Below, one piece after another: positions 25,882 through 35,581 of a stretch of DNA of 64,000 bases. The position numbers and the translations under genes were made by a program. The DNA comes from Halomonas meridiana (GTDB lineage Bacteria > Pseudomonadota > Gammaproteobacteria > Pseudomonadales > Halomonadaceae), in contig NZ_CP024621.1 of the NCBI RefSeq assembly GCF_009846525.1, positions 1,240,001-1,304,000 of the forward strand, in the 5' to 3' direction. Position 1 is the stretch's first letter; each line of letters opens with the position of its first letter. Under the pieces are notes generated by a model. It saw only the letters and a list, made by a program, of their open reading frames with translations, had not been told where the DNA came from and did no database searches.

Positions 25882-27192
25882 ATGACGCTTCTTGCCCTGG
25901 GAATCAATCATCGTACTGCCACCGTAGCGGTGCGTGAGCAGGTAGCCTTTACGCCGACGCAGCTAGAAAGCGCGTTGGCCGAGCTGCGTAGCCTGCCGCA
26001 CATCAGCGAAGCGGCGGTGCTTTCGACGTGTAATCGCACGGAACTCTACTGTGTGACGGATGCCGCCGGTGAGCAGACCGTGCTGGACTGGCTGGGTCGT
26101 TTTCACAATTTACGCGTGGAAGAACTCTCCCGCTGCGCTTACCACTACCACGACAACGACGCCGCTCGGCACTTGATGCGCGTGGCCGTGGGTCTGGACT
26201 CCATGGTGTTGGGCGAGCCGCAAATTCTCGGCCAGTTGAAAGAGGCCTATCAGCAGGCGCGTCAGGCCAAAGGCCTGGGCGGTGAGCTGGAGCGCCTGTT
26301 CCAGCACACGTTTGCCGTGGCCAAACAGGTGCGCACCGAAACTGGCATCGGTAAAAATCCGGTGTCCGTTGCCTATGCTGCCGTGAGCATGGCTAGCCGC
26401 ATATTCGATGATTTCAGCCGCGCCAACGCGTTACTGATTGGGGCCGGTGAGACCATCGAGCTGGTGGCCCGTCACCTGCACGAAGCCGGGGTGCGCCAGC
26501 TCACCGTTGCCAACCGTACTCGAGAGCGTGCCGAGCAGGTCTCTTCCTCGCTGGGGGGGACGGCGATTACGCTGCCGGAGATTCCCGATGCGCTGGAACG
26601 CGCCGACATCGTCATCTCTTCCACTGCCTCGCCGCTGCCGATTCTGGGCAAGGGTATGGTCGAGCGGGCGCTGAAAAAGCGCCGCCATCGCCCGGTCTTC
26701 ATGGTAGACATCGCCGTGCCCCGGGATATCGAGCCGGAAGTGGGGGAGCTGGCGGACGTGTTCCTCTATACCGTCGATGACCTGGAAGAGGTGATCGAAG
26801 AAAATCGGCGTCATCGCCAGGTTGCGGCCGACCAAGCCGAGTCGCTGATCGAACACGGCGTGGGGAGCTGGCAGCAGGAGCGGCGGGTACGCAACGGGGG
26901 CGAGGTGATTCGCGATTTTCGGCGTCACGGTGAATCGCTGCGCGACCAAGCCCGCGACCAAGCGTTGGAGCGCCTGGCCAAAGGCGAAGACCCTGCCAAA
27001 GTGGTCGAGCGTTTGGCGCACCAGCTCGCTAACCGCTTCATGCATCAGCCGACGCTGACCATTCGCGAAGCGGCCGCCCAGGAAAACCACGATTTGCTCA
27101 GCGCCGCGCCGCGCCTGCTGCTACCACCGAAGCCCGCCTTCGAGCAGCCTGCGCCCTCGGCAAAACGCCAGAAGGATGATACGCCCGCATGA
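25882..27192 (+). CDS. hemA: glutamyl-tRNA reductase
   Basis: Reduces glutamyl-tRNA to glutamate-1-semialdehyde, the first committed step of tetrapyrrole synthesis. The 436-residue protein has catalytic Cys50 in STCNRTELY, the NADPH-binding domain (about 170-310, with [16 protein letters not shown]) and a C-terminal dimerisation domain. Its stop overlaps the prfA start by four bases (ATGA), so the two are coupled, the hemA-prfA-prmC order known in E. coli and Pseudomonas. Confidence 0.97.
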   Translation: MTLLALGINHRTATVAVREQVAFTPTQLESALAELRSLPHISEAAVLSTCNRTELYCVTDAAGEQTVLDWLGRFHNLRVEELSRCAYHYHDNDAARHLMRVAVGLDSMVLGEPQILGQLKEAYQQARQAKGLGGELERLFQHTFAVAKQVRTETGIGKNPVSVAYAAVSMASRIFDDFSRANALLIGAGETIELVARHLHEAGVRQLTVANRTRERAEQVSSSLGGTAITLPEIPDALERADIVISSTASPLPILGKGMVERALKKRRHRPVFMVDIAVPRDIEPEVGELADVFLYTVDDLEEVIEENRRHRQVAADQAESLIEHGVGSWQQERRVRNGGEVIRDFRRHGESLRDQARDQALERLAKGEDPAKVVERLAHQLANRFMHQPTLTIREAAAQENHDLLSAAPRLLLPPKPAFEQPAPSAKRQKDDTPA

Positions 27193-28277
27193 AAGAGACT
27201 TTGCGCCAACGTTTAGACAGCTTTTCCGACCGGTTCGAAGAGCTGGCCATGCTGCTGTCCGATCCTGAGGTGATCAACCATCAGCAGCGCTTTCGCGACT
27301 ACTCCCGTGAGTACGCCGAACTCGAAGAGCTGGTCGCCGCGTGGAAACGCTACCTCGACGTGGAACAGGGCATTGCCGAGGCCGAGCAGCTCAGCCGCGA
27401 TAGCGACCCCGAGATGCGCGAGCTGGCCGAGATGGAGATTCTCGATGGCCGCGAGCAGTTGGAAACGCTCGATGCAGAACTCAAGCGCCTGCTGATTCCG
27501 AAAGATCCGGACGATGGTCGCGGCGTCTTCTTGGAAGTGCGCGCGGGCACCGGGGGCGATGAAGCGGCGATTTTTGCGGGCGACCTGTTTCGTATGTACT
27601 CCCGCTATGCGGAAAAGCGCGGCTGGCGCGTCGAAATTGTTAGCGCTAGCCACGGCGAGCAGGGCGGTTATAAAGAAGTGATCTCCCGGGTGAAGGGCGA
27701 TGGCGTTTATGCACGGCTCAAGTTCGAATCGGGCGCTCACCGGGTGCAGCGCGTACCGGCGACCGAATCCCAGGGGCGTATCCACACGTCAGCGTGCACC
27801 GTCGCGGTGATGCCCGAGGTGGACGAAGTGGGCGATATCGATATCAATCCGGCCGATTTGCGGGTCGATACCTACCGCTCCAGCGGTGCCGGTGGGCAGC
27901 ACGTCAACACCACCGACTCCGCGATTCGGATTACCCACCTGCCCACCGGCGTGGTGGTGGAGTGCCAGGAAGAGCGAAGCCAGCACAAGAACCGCGCTAA
28001 AGCGATGTCGCTGCTGGCCGCCAAGCTCAAGCGCAACGCCGTGGATTCCCAGCGCCAGGAGCAAGCCGATGCCCGCCGCTCGTTGGTAGGCTCTGGTGAC
28101 CGCAGCGAGCGTATCCGCACTTACAACTTTCCTCAGGGGCGCATTACCGACCACCGCATCAACCTGACGCTCTACAAGCTGACCGAAATAGTGAGCGGTG
28201 AGCAGTTGGACGATGTGATCGAGCCGCTGATTCATGAGTACCAAGCGGAACAGCTTTCGGCCCTGCAGGACGCGTAA
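27189..28277 (+). CDS. prfA: peptide chain release factor 1
   Basis: Recognises UAA and UAG stop codons. The 362-residue protein has the anticodon-like PAT motif at 190-192 and the catalytic GGQ at 235-237 ([15 protein letters not shown]). Gln237 is the residue methylated by PrmC, whose gene follows with a one-base overlap. Length and motifs are standard. Confidence 0.98.
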   Translation: MKETLRQRLDSFSDRFEELAMLLSDPEVINHQQRFRDYSREYAELEELVAAWKRYLDVEQGIAEAEQLSRDSDPEMRELAEMEILDGREQLETLDAELKRLLIPKDPDDGRGVFLEVRAGTGGDEAAIFAGDLFRMYSRYAEKRGWRVEIVSASHGEQGGYKEVISRVKGDGVYARLKFESGAHRVQRVPATESQGRIHTSACTVAVMPEVDEVGDIDINPADLRVDTYRSSGAGGQHVNTTDSAIRITHLPTGVVVECQEERSQHKNRAKAMSLLAAKLKRNAVDSQRQEQADARRSLVGSGDRSERIRTYNFPQGRITDHRINLTLYKLTEIVSGEQLDDVIEPLIHEYQAEQLSALQDA

Positions 28278-29125
28278 TGACGTTCGATGCCTTGCTGAAC
28301 AGCGCGGCCCAGCGGCTGCAGCGCGCCGGTTCGCCATCGCCACGGATCGATGCCGAGGTGCTGATGGCCTTCGCCACGGGGCGCAGCCGCACATGGCTAT
28401 ACACCTGGGGCGATGGTGAATGCCCGACTTGGGAACATGCCCGCTTTGATGCACTGGTCGCCGCCCGCGCCCTGGGCCAGCCGGTGGCTTATTTGACCGG
28501 AGAGCGCGAGTTTTGGGGGTTGCCGCTGGCGACCTCTCCCTCCACGCTGATTCCCCGCCCCGATACCGAAACGCTAGTAGAGGCCGCGCTAGCGCGTGCC
28601 GGCACGCCAACCGGCAGGCTGCTCGACCTGGGCACGGGTACTGGGGCCATCGCGCTGGCCTTTGCCAGTGAACGACCGGCATGGCAGGTCGTTGGGGTCG
28701 ATGTTCGCCCGGAAGCAGTGGCACTAGCCACTCACAATACTCAGTCGCTGCGCATCACCAACACAACTTTTCTGGTAAGCGACTGGTTTGCCGCGCTGAC
28801 GGCGCCGCCTGAGGGCGCGGCTTTTGACATCATCGTCAGTAATCCGCCTTACATCGCAGCCGACGACCCGCATTTAGCCGAGGGTGACGTGCGCTTCGAG
28901 CCGCGTTCAGCGCTGGTGGCCGGGGCCGATGGCATGGCCGACCTGCTGCATCTGATCACCGCTGCGCAAAGGTTTCTTTCGTCGGGCGGCTGGCTGGCGC
29001 TGGAGCACGGCTACCAGCAGGCGCCCCTCGTTCGCCAAGCGCTGATTCATGCGGGCTATCAAAACGTTGAAAGCGTGCAAGACATCGGCGGCCATGAACG
29101 GGTTACCCTGGGGCATCTCGACTAA
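28277..29125 (+). CDS. prmC: release factor N5-glutamine methyltransferase
   Basis: Methylates the GGQ glutamine of RF1 and RF2. The 282-residue protein has an N-terminal helical domain, the SAM-binding LLDLGTGTGAIALA and catalytic NPPY at 189-192. Its start overlaps the prfA stop by one base. Distinguished from PrmB at 2.9 kb by linkage to its substrate gene. Confidence 0.96.
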   Translation: MTFDALLNSAAQRLQRAGSPSPRIDAEVLMAFATGRSRTWLYTWGDGECPTWEHARFDALVAARALGQPVAYLTGEREFWGLPLATSPSTLIPRPDTETLVEAALARAGTPTGRLLDLGTGTGAIALAFASERPAWQVVGVDVRPEAVALATHNTQSLRITNTTFLVSDWFAALTAPPEGAAFDIIVSNPPYIAADDPHLAEGDVRFEPRSALVAGADGMADLLHLITAAQRFLSSGGWLALEHGYQQAPLVRQALIHAGYQNVESVQDIGGHERVTLGHLD

Positions 29126-29155
29126 CTGCCTGATTCATCAGTATTGGATCCTGCC

Positions 29156-29656
29156 ATGAAACCAAAAAATAGAACGCTGGACCGTATCGACCTGAAAATT
29201 TTGCGCTGCCTGCAAGAGAACGCGCGCATCTCTTATGTAGACCTCGCGTCAGAGGTTGGGTTATCCACAACCCCTTGCCTAGAGCGCGTCAAGCGCCTGG
29301 AGCGTGCGGGAATCATTCGCGGCTATCAGGCCATTCTCGACCCTCGGGCACTCAAGGCGAACCTGCTGGTCTTCGTGGAAATTAGCCTGGAAACCCAGTC
29401 ACCTGCCGTGTTCGACGAGTTTCGCCGTGCGGTGGAGAAGCTGCCGCAAATTCAGGAGTGCCATTTGGTCTCTGGGCAGTTCGACTACATTTTGAAGTGC
29501 CGCATTCCCGAAATGGCCGCGTATCGTCAGCTATTGGGCGATGTGGTGCTGACCCTGCCCGGCGTGAAAGAGTCGAAAAGCTACGTGGTGATGGAAGAGG
29601 TGAAGGAGAGCTTTAGCCTGCACATCCCCGACTTCGAGGAATTTGAGGATAAGTAA
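29156..29656 (+). CDS. lrp: Lrp/AsnC-family transcriptional regulator
   Basis: Protein of 166 residues with an N-terminal winged HTH (LDRIDLKILRCLQENARISY, GLSTTPCLERVKRLERAGII) and a C-terminal RAM ligand-binding domain with the SGQFDYILK segment. Length and the HTH opening fit the global regulator Lrp better than the small AsnC forms. I take ATG 29156; the upstream TTG 29144 is possible. It lies between prmC and moeB, which are adjacent in Pseudomonas, so it may be an insertion in a conserved run. Confidence 0.9.
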   Translation: MKPKNRTLDRIDLKILRCLQENARISYVDLASEVGLSTTPCLERVKRLERAGIIRGYQAILDPRALKANLLVFVEISLETQSPAVFDEFRRAVEKLPQIQECHLVSGQFDYILKCRIPEMAAYRQLLGDVVLTLPGVKESKSYVVMEEVKESFSLHIPDFEEFEDK

Positions 29657-29660
29657 CGCG

Positions 29661-30416
29661 ATGATGGACGACCAGGCGCTGCTGCGTTACAGCCGCCAAA
29701 TCATGCTGCCTGAGGTGGACATTGAAGGGCAGGAGCGCTTGCGCGCTGCCCATGCGCTGATCATCGGTGCCGGTGGGCTGGGCTCGCCGGTGGCGCTCTA
29801 TCTCGCGGCGGCGGGCGTAGGCACCATTACCATCGCCGATGCTGACCATGTCGAGCTAACCAATTTGCAGCGCCAAATTGCCCATCATCAGGCAAGCCTG
29901 GGGGTGAACAAAGCGCGTTCAGCCAAGGAGCGTATGCAGGCGCTCAATCCTGAGTGCCAGGTCGTGGCGGTAGAGCAGCACGCAGAAGGCGAAGCGCTCA
30001 CTGCACTGGTGGCCTCGGCCGATGTGGTGCTGGACTGTACCGACCGTTTCTCCAGCCGCTATGCCATCAATGCCGCCTCCCAGCAGGCAGGCGTGCCGCT
30101 GATTTCCGGCGCGGCGATTCGCTTTTCGGGCCAGCTGGCGGTGTTCGACCCGCGTGATGAGGCGTGCCCTTGCTACGCCTGCCTCTACCCGCCAGCAGAC
30201 AGCGACGACGAAGCGCTGAGCTGTGCAGAGAGCGGTGTCATGGCTCCGCTGGTAGGGCTGATTGGCTGCTTCCAGGCGGTGGAAGCGTTTAAGCTTTTAA
30301 GCGGCGCGGGGAGGACGCATCAAGGCTTATCTACCTTCGATGGTTTGACCGGCCAGTGGCGCCATTTTCAGGTGCCGAGAGACCCCGCCTGCTCGGTGTG
30401 TAGCGCCCGCGCATAA
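29661..30416 (+). CDS. moeB: ThiF/MoeB-family adenylyltransferase
   Basis: E1-like enzyme that adenylates the C-terminus of a MoaD- or ThiS-type sulfur carrier. The 251-residue protein has GAGGLGSPVALYLAAAGVG, the conserved TNLQRQ segment and a DCTDRF loop. Zinc cysteines are the pair at CYAC and the pair at CSVC near the C-terminus. It lacks a rhodanese domain. Placement after the hemA-prfA-prmC run matches moeB of Pseudomonas, but ThiF cannot be excluded by sequence alone. GAGG from the lrp tail lies 12 bases before ATG 29661. Confidence 0.88.
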   Translation: MMDDQALLRYSRQIMLPEVDIEGQERLRAAHALIIGAGGLGSPVALYLAAAGVGTITIADADHVELTNLQRQIAHHQASLGVNKARSAKERMQALNPECQVVAVEQHAEGEALTALVASADVVLDCTDRFSSRYAINAASQQAGVPLISGAAIRFSGQLAVFDPRDEACPCYACLYPPADSDDEALSCAESGVMAPLVGLIGCFQAVEAFKLLSGAGRTHQGLSTFDGLTGQWRHFQVPRDPACSVCSARA

Positions 30417-30441
30417 AAAAACGCCCGCAGGGAGGCGGGCG
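30413..30441 (-). terminator. Intrinsic terminator after ahpF
   Basis: Read on the minus strand, CGCCCGC, a short loop and GCGGGCG (30422-30441) are followed by TTTTTTT. It ends the ahpF transcript, and the hairpin lies just beyond the moeB stop. Confidence 0.85.
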
Positions 30442-30516
30442 CGACGTCACGGTCTTCACGTCAAAGGGAACGAACTCAGTAGGGCGGCACGGCCGCCCTC
30501 TTAGCCAGTCATTCGC

Positions 30517-32073
30517 TTAATTACGAATCAGATAGTCGAAGGCTCCCAGTGATGCTTTGGCACCTTCGCCCATGGCAATGATGATCTGCTTGTAGGGCAC
30601 GGTGGTAACATCGCCGGCGGCGAACACGCCGGGCACCGAGGTCATGCCGTGGGCATCGACGATGATCTCGCCACGGGGTGACATTTCGATGGGTGAGCCT
30701 TTCAGCCACTCGGTATTGGGTACCAGGCCGATTTGTACGAAGATGCCTTCCAGCTCGATGCTCTTCACTTCATCGGTGTTGCGATCTTTGTAGGTCAGGC
30801 CGTTGACACGGCTGCCGTCACCGGTGACTTCAGTCGTTTGGGCATTCAGCACGATATCCACGTTCGGCAAGCTCTTCAGCTTCTTCTGCAGTACCGCGTC
30901 GGCGCGCATTTCACCCATGAACTCCACCAGGGTCACGTGACCGACGATACCGGCTAGGTCGATCGCGGCTTCGACGCCAGAGTTACCGCCACCAATGACC
31001 GCCACACGCTTGCCTTTGAACAGCGGGCCGTCGCAGTGAGGGCAGTAGGCAACGCCTTTGTTGCGGTACTCCTGCTCGCCGGGCACGTTCATTTCACGCC
31101 AGCGAGCACCGGTCGCCAGTACCAGGGTCTTGCTTTTCAGCTTGGCACCGGACTCGAAAGTGACTTCGTGCAGGCCGCCTTCGGCTTCCGCCGCTTTGAA
31201 CGACGTGGCGCGCTGGAGGTTCATCACGTCGACGTCGTACTCTTTGACGTGTTCTTCAAGGGCGCTGACCAGCTTGGGGCCTTCGGTATGGGTGACGGAG
31301 ATGAAGTTCTCGATGCCCATGGTGTCGGCAACTTGGCCGCCAAAACGTTCGGCAGCAACGCCGGTATTGATGCCCTTACGGGCAGAGTAGATCGCTGCCG
31401 ACGCACCTGCCGGGCCGCCGCCGATAACGAGGGTGTCAAACGCGGCTTTTTCGCTCAGCTTCTTGGCTTCACGTTCGGCAGCGCCGGTATCTACTTTGGC
31501 CAGAATCTGTTCGAGGGTCATGCGGCCCTGGTCGAACGGCTTGCCGTTCAAGTAGATGCTGGGCACGGACATGATTTCGCGCGATTCGACTTCATCCTGG
31601 AACAGCGCACCGTCGATGGCGACGTGGCGCACCTTCGGGTTGAAGATCGCCATCAGGTTCAGCGCTTGCACGACATCCGGGCAGTTCTGGCAGGAGAGCG
31701 AGTAGTAGGTCTCGAACAGCATCTCGCCGTCGAGGGCTTTGATCTGATCGAGCAGTTCTTGAGAAGTCTTGGGTGGGTGGCCACCCACTTGCAGCAGCGC
31801 CAGTACCAGCGAGGTGAACTCGTGGCCCATGGGGATGCCAGCAAATACCACGCCGGTCTCTTCGCCGGGGCGGTTGATAGCAAACGACGGGGTACGGCTG
31901 TCTTGCCCGTCGGTGTGCAGAGTAATCTTATCGGTGAGGCTGCTGATATCTTCCAGCAAACCCAGCAATTCACGTGACTTGGCACCGTCATCGAGGGACG
32001 CAACGATCTCGAACGGTTGAGTCACTTTTTCCAGGTAAGCTTTCAACTGATTTTTTAAATTGGCGTCCAGCAT
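30517..32073 (-). CDS. ahpF: alkyl hydroperoxide reductase subunit F
   Basis: FAD-dependent NADH:disulfide oxidoreductase that reduces AhpC. The 518-residue protein has tandem thioredoxin-like N-terminal folds with the CxxC Cys128/Cys131 (SCQNCPD), then a thioredoxin-reductase-like part with FAD-binding [12 protein letters not shown] and active CxxC Cys344/Cys347 (YCPHCDG). ATG 32073 is preceded by GAGGAAG. The open frame to 32322 overlaps ahpC and is not used. It follows ahpC after 179 bases that include the ahpC terminator. Confidence 0.97.
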   Translation of the reverse strand: MLDANLKNQLKAYLEKVTQPFEIVASLDDGAKSRELLGLLEDISSLTDKITLHTDGQDSRTPSFAINRPGEETGVVFAGIPMGHEFTSLVLALLQVGGHPPKTSQELLDQIKALDGEMLFETYYSLSCQNCPDVVQALNLMAIFNPKVRHVAIDGALFQDEVESREIMSVPSIYLNGKPFDQGRMTLEQILAKVDTGAAEREAKKLSEKAAFDTLVIGGGPAGASAAIYSARKGINTGVAAERFGGQVADTMGIENFISVTHTEGPKLVSALEEHVKEYDVDVMNLQRATSFKAAEAEGGLHEVTFESGAKLKSKTLVLATGARWREMNVPGEQEYRNKGVAYCPHCDGPLFKGKRVAVIGGGNSGVEAAIDLAGIVGHVTLVEFMGEMRADAVLQKKLKSLPNVDIVLNAQTTEVTGDGSRVNGLTYKDRNTDEVKSIELEGIFVQIGLVPNTEWLKGSPIEMSPRGEIIVDAHGMTSVPGVFAAGDVTTVPYKQIIIAMGEGAKASLGAFDYLIRN

Positions 32074-32190
32074 GACAGTGGCTTCCTCGCAGTCAGCAGT
32101 AAGTCGTTCTCGACCTAAAACGCACGCTGCCGAATTAGTCGGGCAGCCGATGGTGCTAGGGAAAACAGGGATGCGGTGATACGGGTACTT

Positions 32191-32222
32191 AAACAAAACA
32201 CCCGGGCCGAGTGCCCGGGTGT
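32191..32222 (-). terminator. Intrinsic terminator/attenuator between ahpC and ahpF
   Basis: On the minus strand ACACCCGGGC, a five-base loop and GCCCGGGTGT (32198-32222) are followed by TTTTGTTT. It should make ahpC mRNA more abundant than ahpF. Confidence 0.85.
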
Positions 32223-32252
32223 CGTGCTGCCTTTGGGGCAGCGGTAGGCGAT

Positions 32253-32816
32253 TTAGATTTTGCCTACGAGGTCCAGAGACGGGGCAAGGGTCTCTTCGCC
32301 TTCTTTCCATTTGGCCGGGCACACTTCGTTCGGGTTTTCACGAACGTACTGAGCAGCCTTCACTTTACGCAGCAGCTCTTCGGCATTACGACCGATGTTG
32401 CCAGCATTGATTTCGACGATCTGAATTTTGCCATCCGGGTCGACGACGAAGGTGCCGCGCTCGGCCAGACCTGCTTCTTCGATCAGAACTTCGAAGTTGC
32501 GAGAAATCTGTAGGGTCGGGTCAGCGATCATCGGGTACTGGAGCTTACCGATGGTGTCAGAGCTGTCGTGCCATGCTTTGTGGGTGAAGTGAGTGTCGGT
32601 AGACACGCTGTAGATCTCGACGCCCAGCTTCTTGAAGGCTTCGTAGTTGTCGGCCAAGTCGCCAAGCTCAGTCGGGCAGACGAACGTGAAGTCGGCCGGG
32701 TAGAAGAAGAAGATGGACCACTGACCTTTCAAATCCGCTTCAGTGACGTCGATAAACTCGCCGTTCAGGTAAGCGGTGGCTTTAAACGGTTTTACTTCAG
32801 TGTTGATCAAAGACAT
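32253..32816 (-). CDS. ahpC: alkyl hydroperoxide reductase subunit C (peroxiredoxin)
   Basis: Typical 2-Cys peroxiredoxin that reduces hydrogen peroxide and organic peroxides. The 187-residue protein has peroxidatic Cys47 in [10 protein letters not shown] and resolving Cys166 in EVCPAKW. Length equals E. coli AhpC. AhpF, the reductant, is encoded downstream. A candidate OxyR half site lies about 100 bases upstream. Confidence 0.97.
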   Translation of the reverse strand: MSLINTEVKPFKATAYLNGEFIDVTEADLKGQWSIFFFYPADFTFVCPTELGDLADNYEAFKKLGVEIYSVSTDTHFTHKAWHDSSDTIGKLQYPMIADPTLQISRNFEVLIEEAGLAERGTFVVDPDGKIQIVEINAGNIGRNAEELLRKVKAAQYVRENPNEVCPAKWKEGEETLAPSLDLVGKI

Positions 32817-33169
32817 TCAGAACGTCTCCACAAAAGGTGAATGGCAGTAGAAAAAGTTGTTGCTCATGGTAGCGGACTACGACTAATAGCTAAAATTGGA
32901 AAAGCGAATCTTTCCAATAGGTAGTGGCTATTGAACGATGTGGCTACCGTCAGCGACCCTTGAGGTGGGGGCGGTAGCTCCTGAATACAAGAATTTTTCA
33001 GTTACTCTTGCGATAGACGGCACTGCACCGCAAAATTCGCACGGTTGCGATAATCGCCTAAGCTGTTTTCAGTTGGATTCGGTGGGCACATGACGACACC
33101 TGCCAACGAACAGCCGGTGGCCGAACGTGGGCTGTGATGGTGTGGACTTTACATTTTAGGAGTAGGTCA
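32817..33169. other. Intergenic region between ahpC and potF
   Basis: This 353-base stretch carries the promoters of the divergent ahpC and potF genes. I see an OxyR-like palindrome at 32917-32931 and the potF ribosome binding site TAGGAG near 33157. No gene or RNA was recognised; the short frames here have no homology I know. Confidence 0.6.
32917..32931 (-). promoter_or_regulatory. Candidate OxyR half site upstream of ahpC
   Basis: ATAG-GTAGTGG-CTAT matches the OxyR half-site frame ATAG-N7-CTAT, with the inner T in place but the inner A missing. The palindrome extends to CAATAG/CTATTG. OxyR activates ahpCF in many bacteria. The usual second half site is not clear here. Confidence 0.45.
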
Positions 33170-34273
33170 ATGGGGAACATCCAAAAACTTTCAGGGGCCG
33201 TTACGGCCATCTCTTTCGCCGTAGCGGCTGCCGCTGCCCACGCTGACGAAGTGCGGGTATACAACTGGTCTGACTATATCGCCCCGGAAACGCTGGAGAA
33301 GTTCACCGAGCGTACCGGTATCGAAGTAACGTACGATGTGTACGACAGTAACGAAATTCTCGACGCTGCGCTGCTGTCCGGCCGTTCAGGCTATGACGTG
33401 GTGGTGCCGTCAACCTACTACTTTACGCGCCAACTCAAAGCAGGCGTGTTTCAGCCGCTCGACCACGAGCTGCTGCCCAACCTGGACAACCTCGACCCTG
33501 AGCTGATGGCCAACCTCGAGTCCATCGACCCAGGTAGCGAATACTCCGTTCCTTACATGTGGGGTACGAATGGCATCGGCTATAACGTCGAGCGTGTCAC
33601 CGAAATTCTCGGTGACGATGCTCCGTTGGATAGCTGGGCGCTGCTGTTCGACCCGGAAATCACCACCCAGCTGAGCGAAGCAGGCTGCGGCCTGGCCATG
33701 ATGGATTCAGGCGATGAAATGCTGTCGCCGGCCATGGTTTACCTTGGTTTGGATCCGCTGAACGAGACCGTCGAAGACATCGAAGCCGCCGGTGAGCTGA
33801 TCGCCAACGTTCGTGACAACATTACGTACTTCCACTCTTCGCGTTACGTGTCTGACCTCGCCAACGGCGATATTTGCGTGGCCGCAGGTTACTCTGGCGA
33901 TATCTTCCAAGCCGCTGCGCGTGCCGAAGAAGCGGGTCGCGACTTCACCATCGGTTACAGCATTCCGAAAGAGGGCGCTGCCCTCTGGTTCGACATGATG
34001 GCGGTGCCGGCGGATGCGCCGAACCCCGAGAACGCTCACGCCTTCATCAACTTCATCCTCGACCCGGAAATCGCCGCTGAGATAAGCGAGTACGTGCGTT
34101 ACGCCAACCCCAACCTGGCGGCTAACGAGTACCTGTCCGATGAACTGATCAACGACCCGGCCATTTACCCCGAGACCGACGTGATGAAGAACCTCTACGT
34201 TCAAGTCGAGAAACCCCAGGAACTATTGCGTGCTCGCACGCGCACCTGGAACCGCGTCAAATCTGGACGTTAA
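33170..34273 (+). CDS. potF: polyamine ABC transporter substrate-binding protein
   Basis: Periplasmic receptor for putrescine or related polyamines, first gene of a PotFGHI importer. The 367-residue precursor has a signal peptide ending near AAAHADEV and then VRVYNWSDYIAPETLEKF, the PotD/PotF/SpuD opening. ATG 33170 has TAGGAG seven bases upstream. Two hairpins between this gene and potG should favour its expression over the transporter. Specificity (putrescine or spermidine) is not readable. Confidence 0.94.
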   Translation: MGNIQKLSGAVTAISFAVAAAAAHADEVRVYNWSDYIAPETLEKFTERTGIEVTYDVYDSNEILDAALLSGRSGYDVVVPSTYYFTRQLKAGVFQPLDHELLPNLDNLDPELMANLESIDPGSEYSVPYMWGTNGIGYNVERVTEILGDDAPLDSWALLFDPEITTQLSEAGCGLAMMDSGDEMLSPAMVYLGLDPLNETVEDIEAAGELIANVRDNITYFHSSRYVSDLANGDICVAAGYSGDIFQAAARAEEAGRDFTIGYSIPKEGAALWFDMMAVPADAPNPENAHAFINFILDPEIAAEISEYVRYANPNLAANEYLSDELINDPAIYPETDVMKNLYVQVEKPQELLRARTRTWNRVKSGR

Positions 34274-34292
34274 TGCCAATCATCGTCTGACG

Positions 34293-34330
34293 GCGAGCCG
34301 GGCTGCTGCCCGGCTCGCTGTTTGTCTTTT
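34293..34330 (+). terminator. Terminator/attenuator between potF and potG
   Basis: GCGAGCCGGGC (34293-34303), loop TGCT, GCCCGGCTCGC (34308-34318), then TGTTTGTCTTTT. The 11-bp stem is a strong terminator, and downstream genes need read-through or another promoter. Confidence 0.88.
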
Positions 34331-34332
34331 AT

Positions 34333-34355
34333 CGCCCGGTTAACCGGGCCTTTTG
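34333..34355 (+). other. Second hairpin before potG
   Basis: GCCCGGTTAACCGGGC is a perfect 16-base palindrome followed by CTTTTG. It lies just after the first terminator and before the potG ribosome binding site. Confidence 0.6.
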
Positions 34356-34368
34356 ATGGGAGTGGCGA

Positions 34369-35550
34369 ATGGTCACTACGCCCCTGTCGAACGACGCCTC
34401 CTCTGCTTCGTCTGCCGTTCCTCCTCCGGCTCGCGCCCAGGGGAAGGCACCTCGATTTGCCGAGGATATCGTTTTAGAGGTCAAGCGTTTGAGCAAGCGA
34501 TTCGATGATGCGCTTGCCGTGGATGACGTGAATTTACAGGTAAAGCGCGGCGAAATTTTTGCCCTGCTGGGCGGCTCGGGGTCGGGTAAGTCGACGCTGC
34601 TGCGCATGCTGGCCGGGTTCGAAACGCCCAGTGAAGGGCGCATTTTGTTGAGTGGCGAGAACATCACCGAGATGCCGCCACACAAGCGTCCCATCAACAT
34701 GATGTTTCAGTCGTATGCCCTGTTTCCGCATATGACCGTGGCCCAAAACATCGCCTTCGGCCTGAAGCAGGACAAGCTACCCAAAGCTGAAATCGATGCG
34801 CGGGTTGCCCAGATGCTCAAACTGGTGCACATGGAGCGCTTCGCCAAGCGTAAGCCTCACCAGCTCTCGGGTGGTCAGCGTCAGCGTGTGGCTTTGGCCC
34901 GCTCGCTCGCCAAGCGACCCAAGCTGCTGCTTCTCGATGAGCCCATGGGCGCACTGGATAAAAAGCTGCGTACCGAAATGCAGTTGGAAGTGGTCGAGAT
35001 CATCGAGCAGGTAGGCGTGACCTGCATCATGGTGACCCACGACCAGGAAGAAGCCATGACCATGGCGGATCGGGTGGCGATCATGGCCGATGGCTGGATC
35101 GAGCAAGTCGGCTCGCCAGTGGATATTTATGAAAGTCCCGCTAGCCGTATGGTGGCCGAATTCGTGGGCACGGTGAACCTGTTCGAAGGCGAGATCATCG
35201 AAGACGCCGCCGATCATTGCCGCATCGAATCACCGGCGCTGTCTCGGCCGATTTACATCGACCACGGCATCACCACGCAAGCGGTGGACCGTCGGGTGTG
35301 GGCAGCGCTGCGCCCCGAGAAAATCTGGCTGACTCGCGAACAGCCGACGTGTGAGTACAACTGGGAAGCAGGCAAAGTGGACGATATCGCCTATTTGGGC
35401 GGCTACTCGCTCTACTACGTGCGCACCGCCTCAGGGCAGATGATCAAGGTGAGCATGGCCAACACCGAGCGTCGCGGCGACCGTCCCACCTGGGAGGATA
35501 GCGTGTACGTTTATTGGGAAGACCATAGCGCTATCGTGCTGAACCGCTAA
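34369..35550 (+). CDS. potG: polyamine ABC transporter ATP-binding protein
   Basis: Cytoplasmic ATPase of the importer, 393 residues. Walker A is GGSGSGKSTLLRMLAG, the signature is LSGGQRQRVALARSLA and Walker B is LLLLDEPMGALD, followed by the H-loop [10 protein letters not shown]-terminal TOBE domain follows. A low-complexity N-terminal extension of about 35 residues (Ser/Ala/Pro) precedes the domain. The permease gene starts about 30 bases downstream. Confidence 0.95.
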   Translation: MVTTPLSNDASSASSAVPPPARAQGKAPRFAEDIVLEVKRLSKRFDDALAVDDVNLQVKRGEIFALLGGSGSGKSTLLRMLAGFETPSEGRILLSGENITEMPPHKRPINMMFQSYALFPHMTVAQNIAFGLKQDKLPKAEIDARVAQMLKLVHMERFAKRKPHQLSGGQRQRVALARSLAKRPKLLLLDEPMGALDKKLRTEMQLEVVEIIEQVGVTCIMVTHDQEEAMTMADRVAIMADGWIEQVGSPVDIYESPASRMVAEFVGTVNLFEGEIIEDAADHCRIESPALSRPIYIDHGITTQAVDRRVWAALRPEKIWLTREQPTCEYNWEAGKVDDIAYLGGYSLYYVRTASGQMIKVSMANTERRGDRPTWEDSVYVYWEDHSAIVLNR

Positions 35551-35581
35551 TGCCCGGGTGGCTGAGAGGAGATTGCCTATT

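Noticed and set aside
31036..31977. Open frame of 313 residues on the plus strand
   Set aside because: Antisense to ahpF, which is complete with both CxxC motifs.
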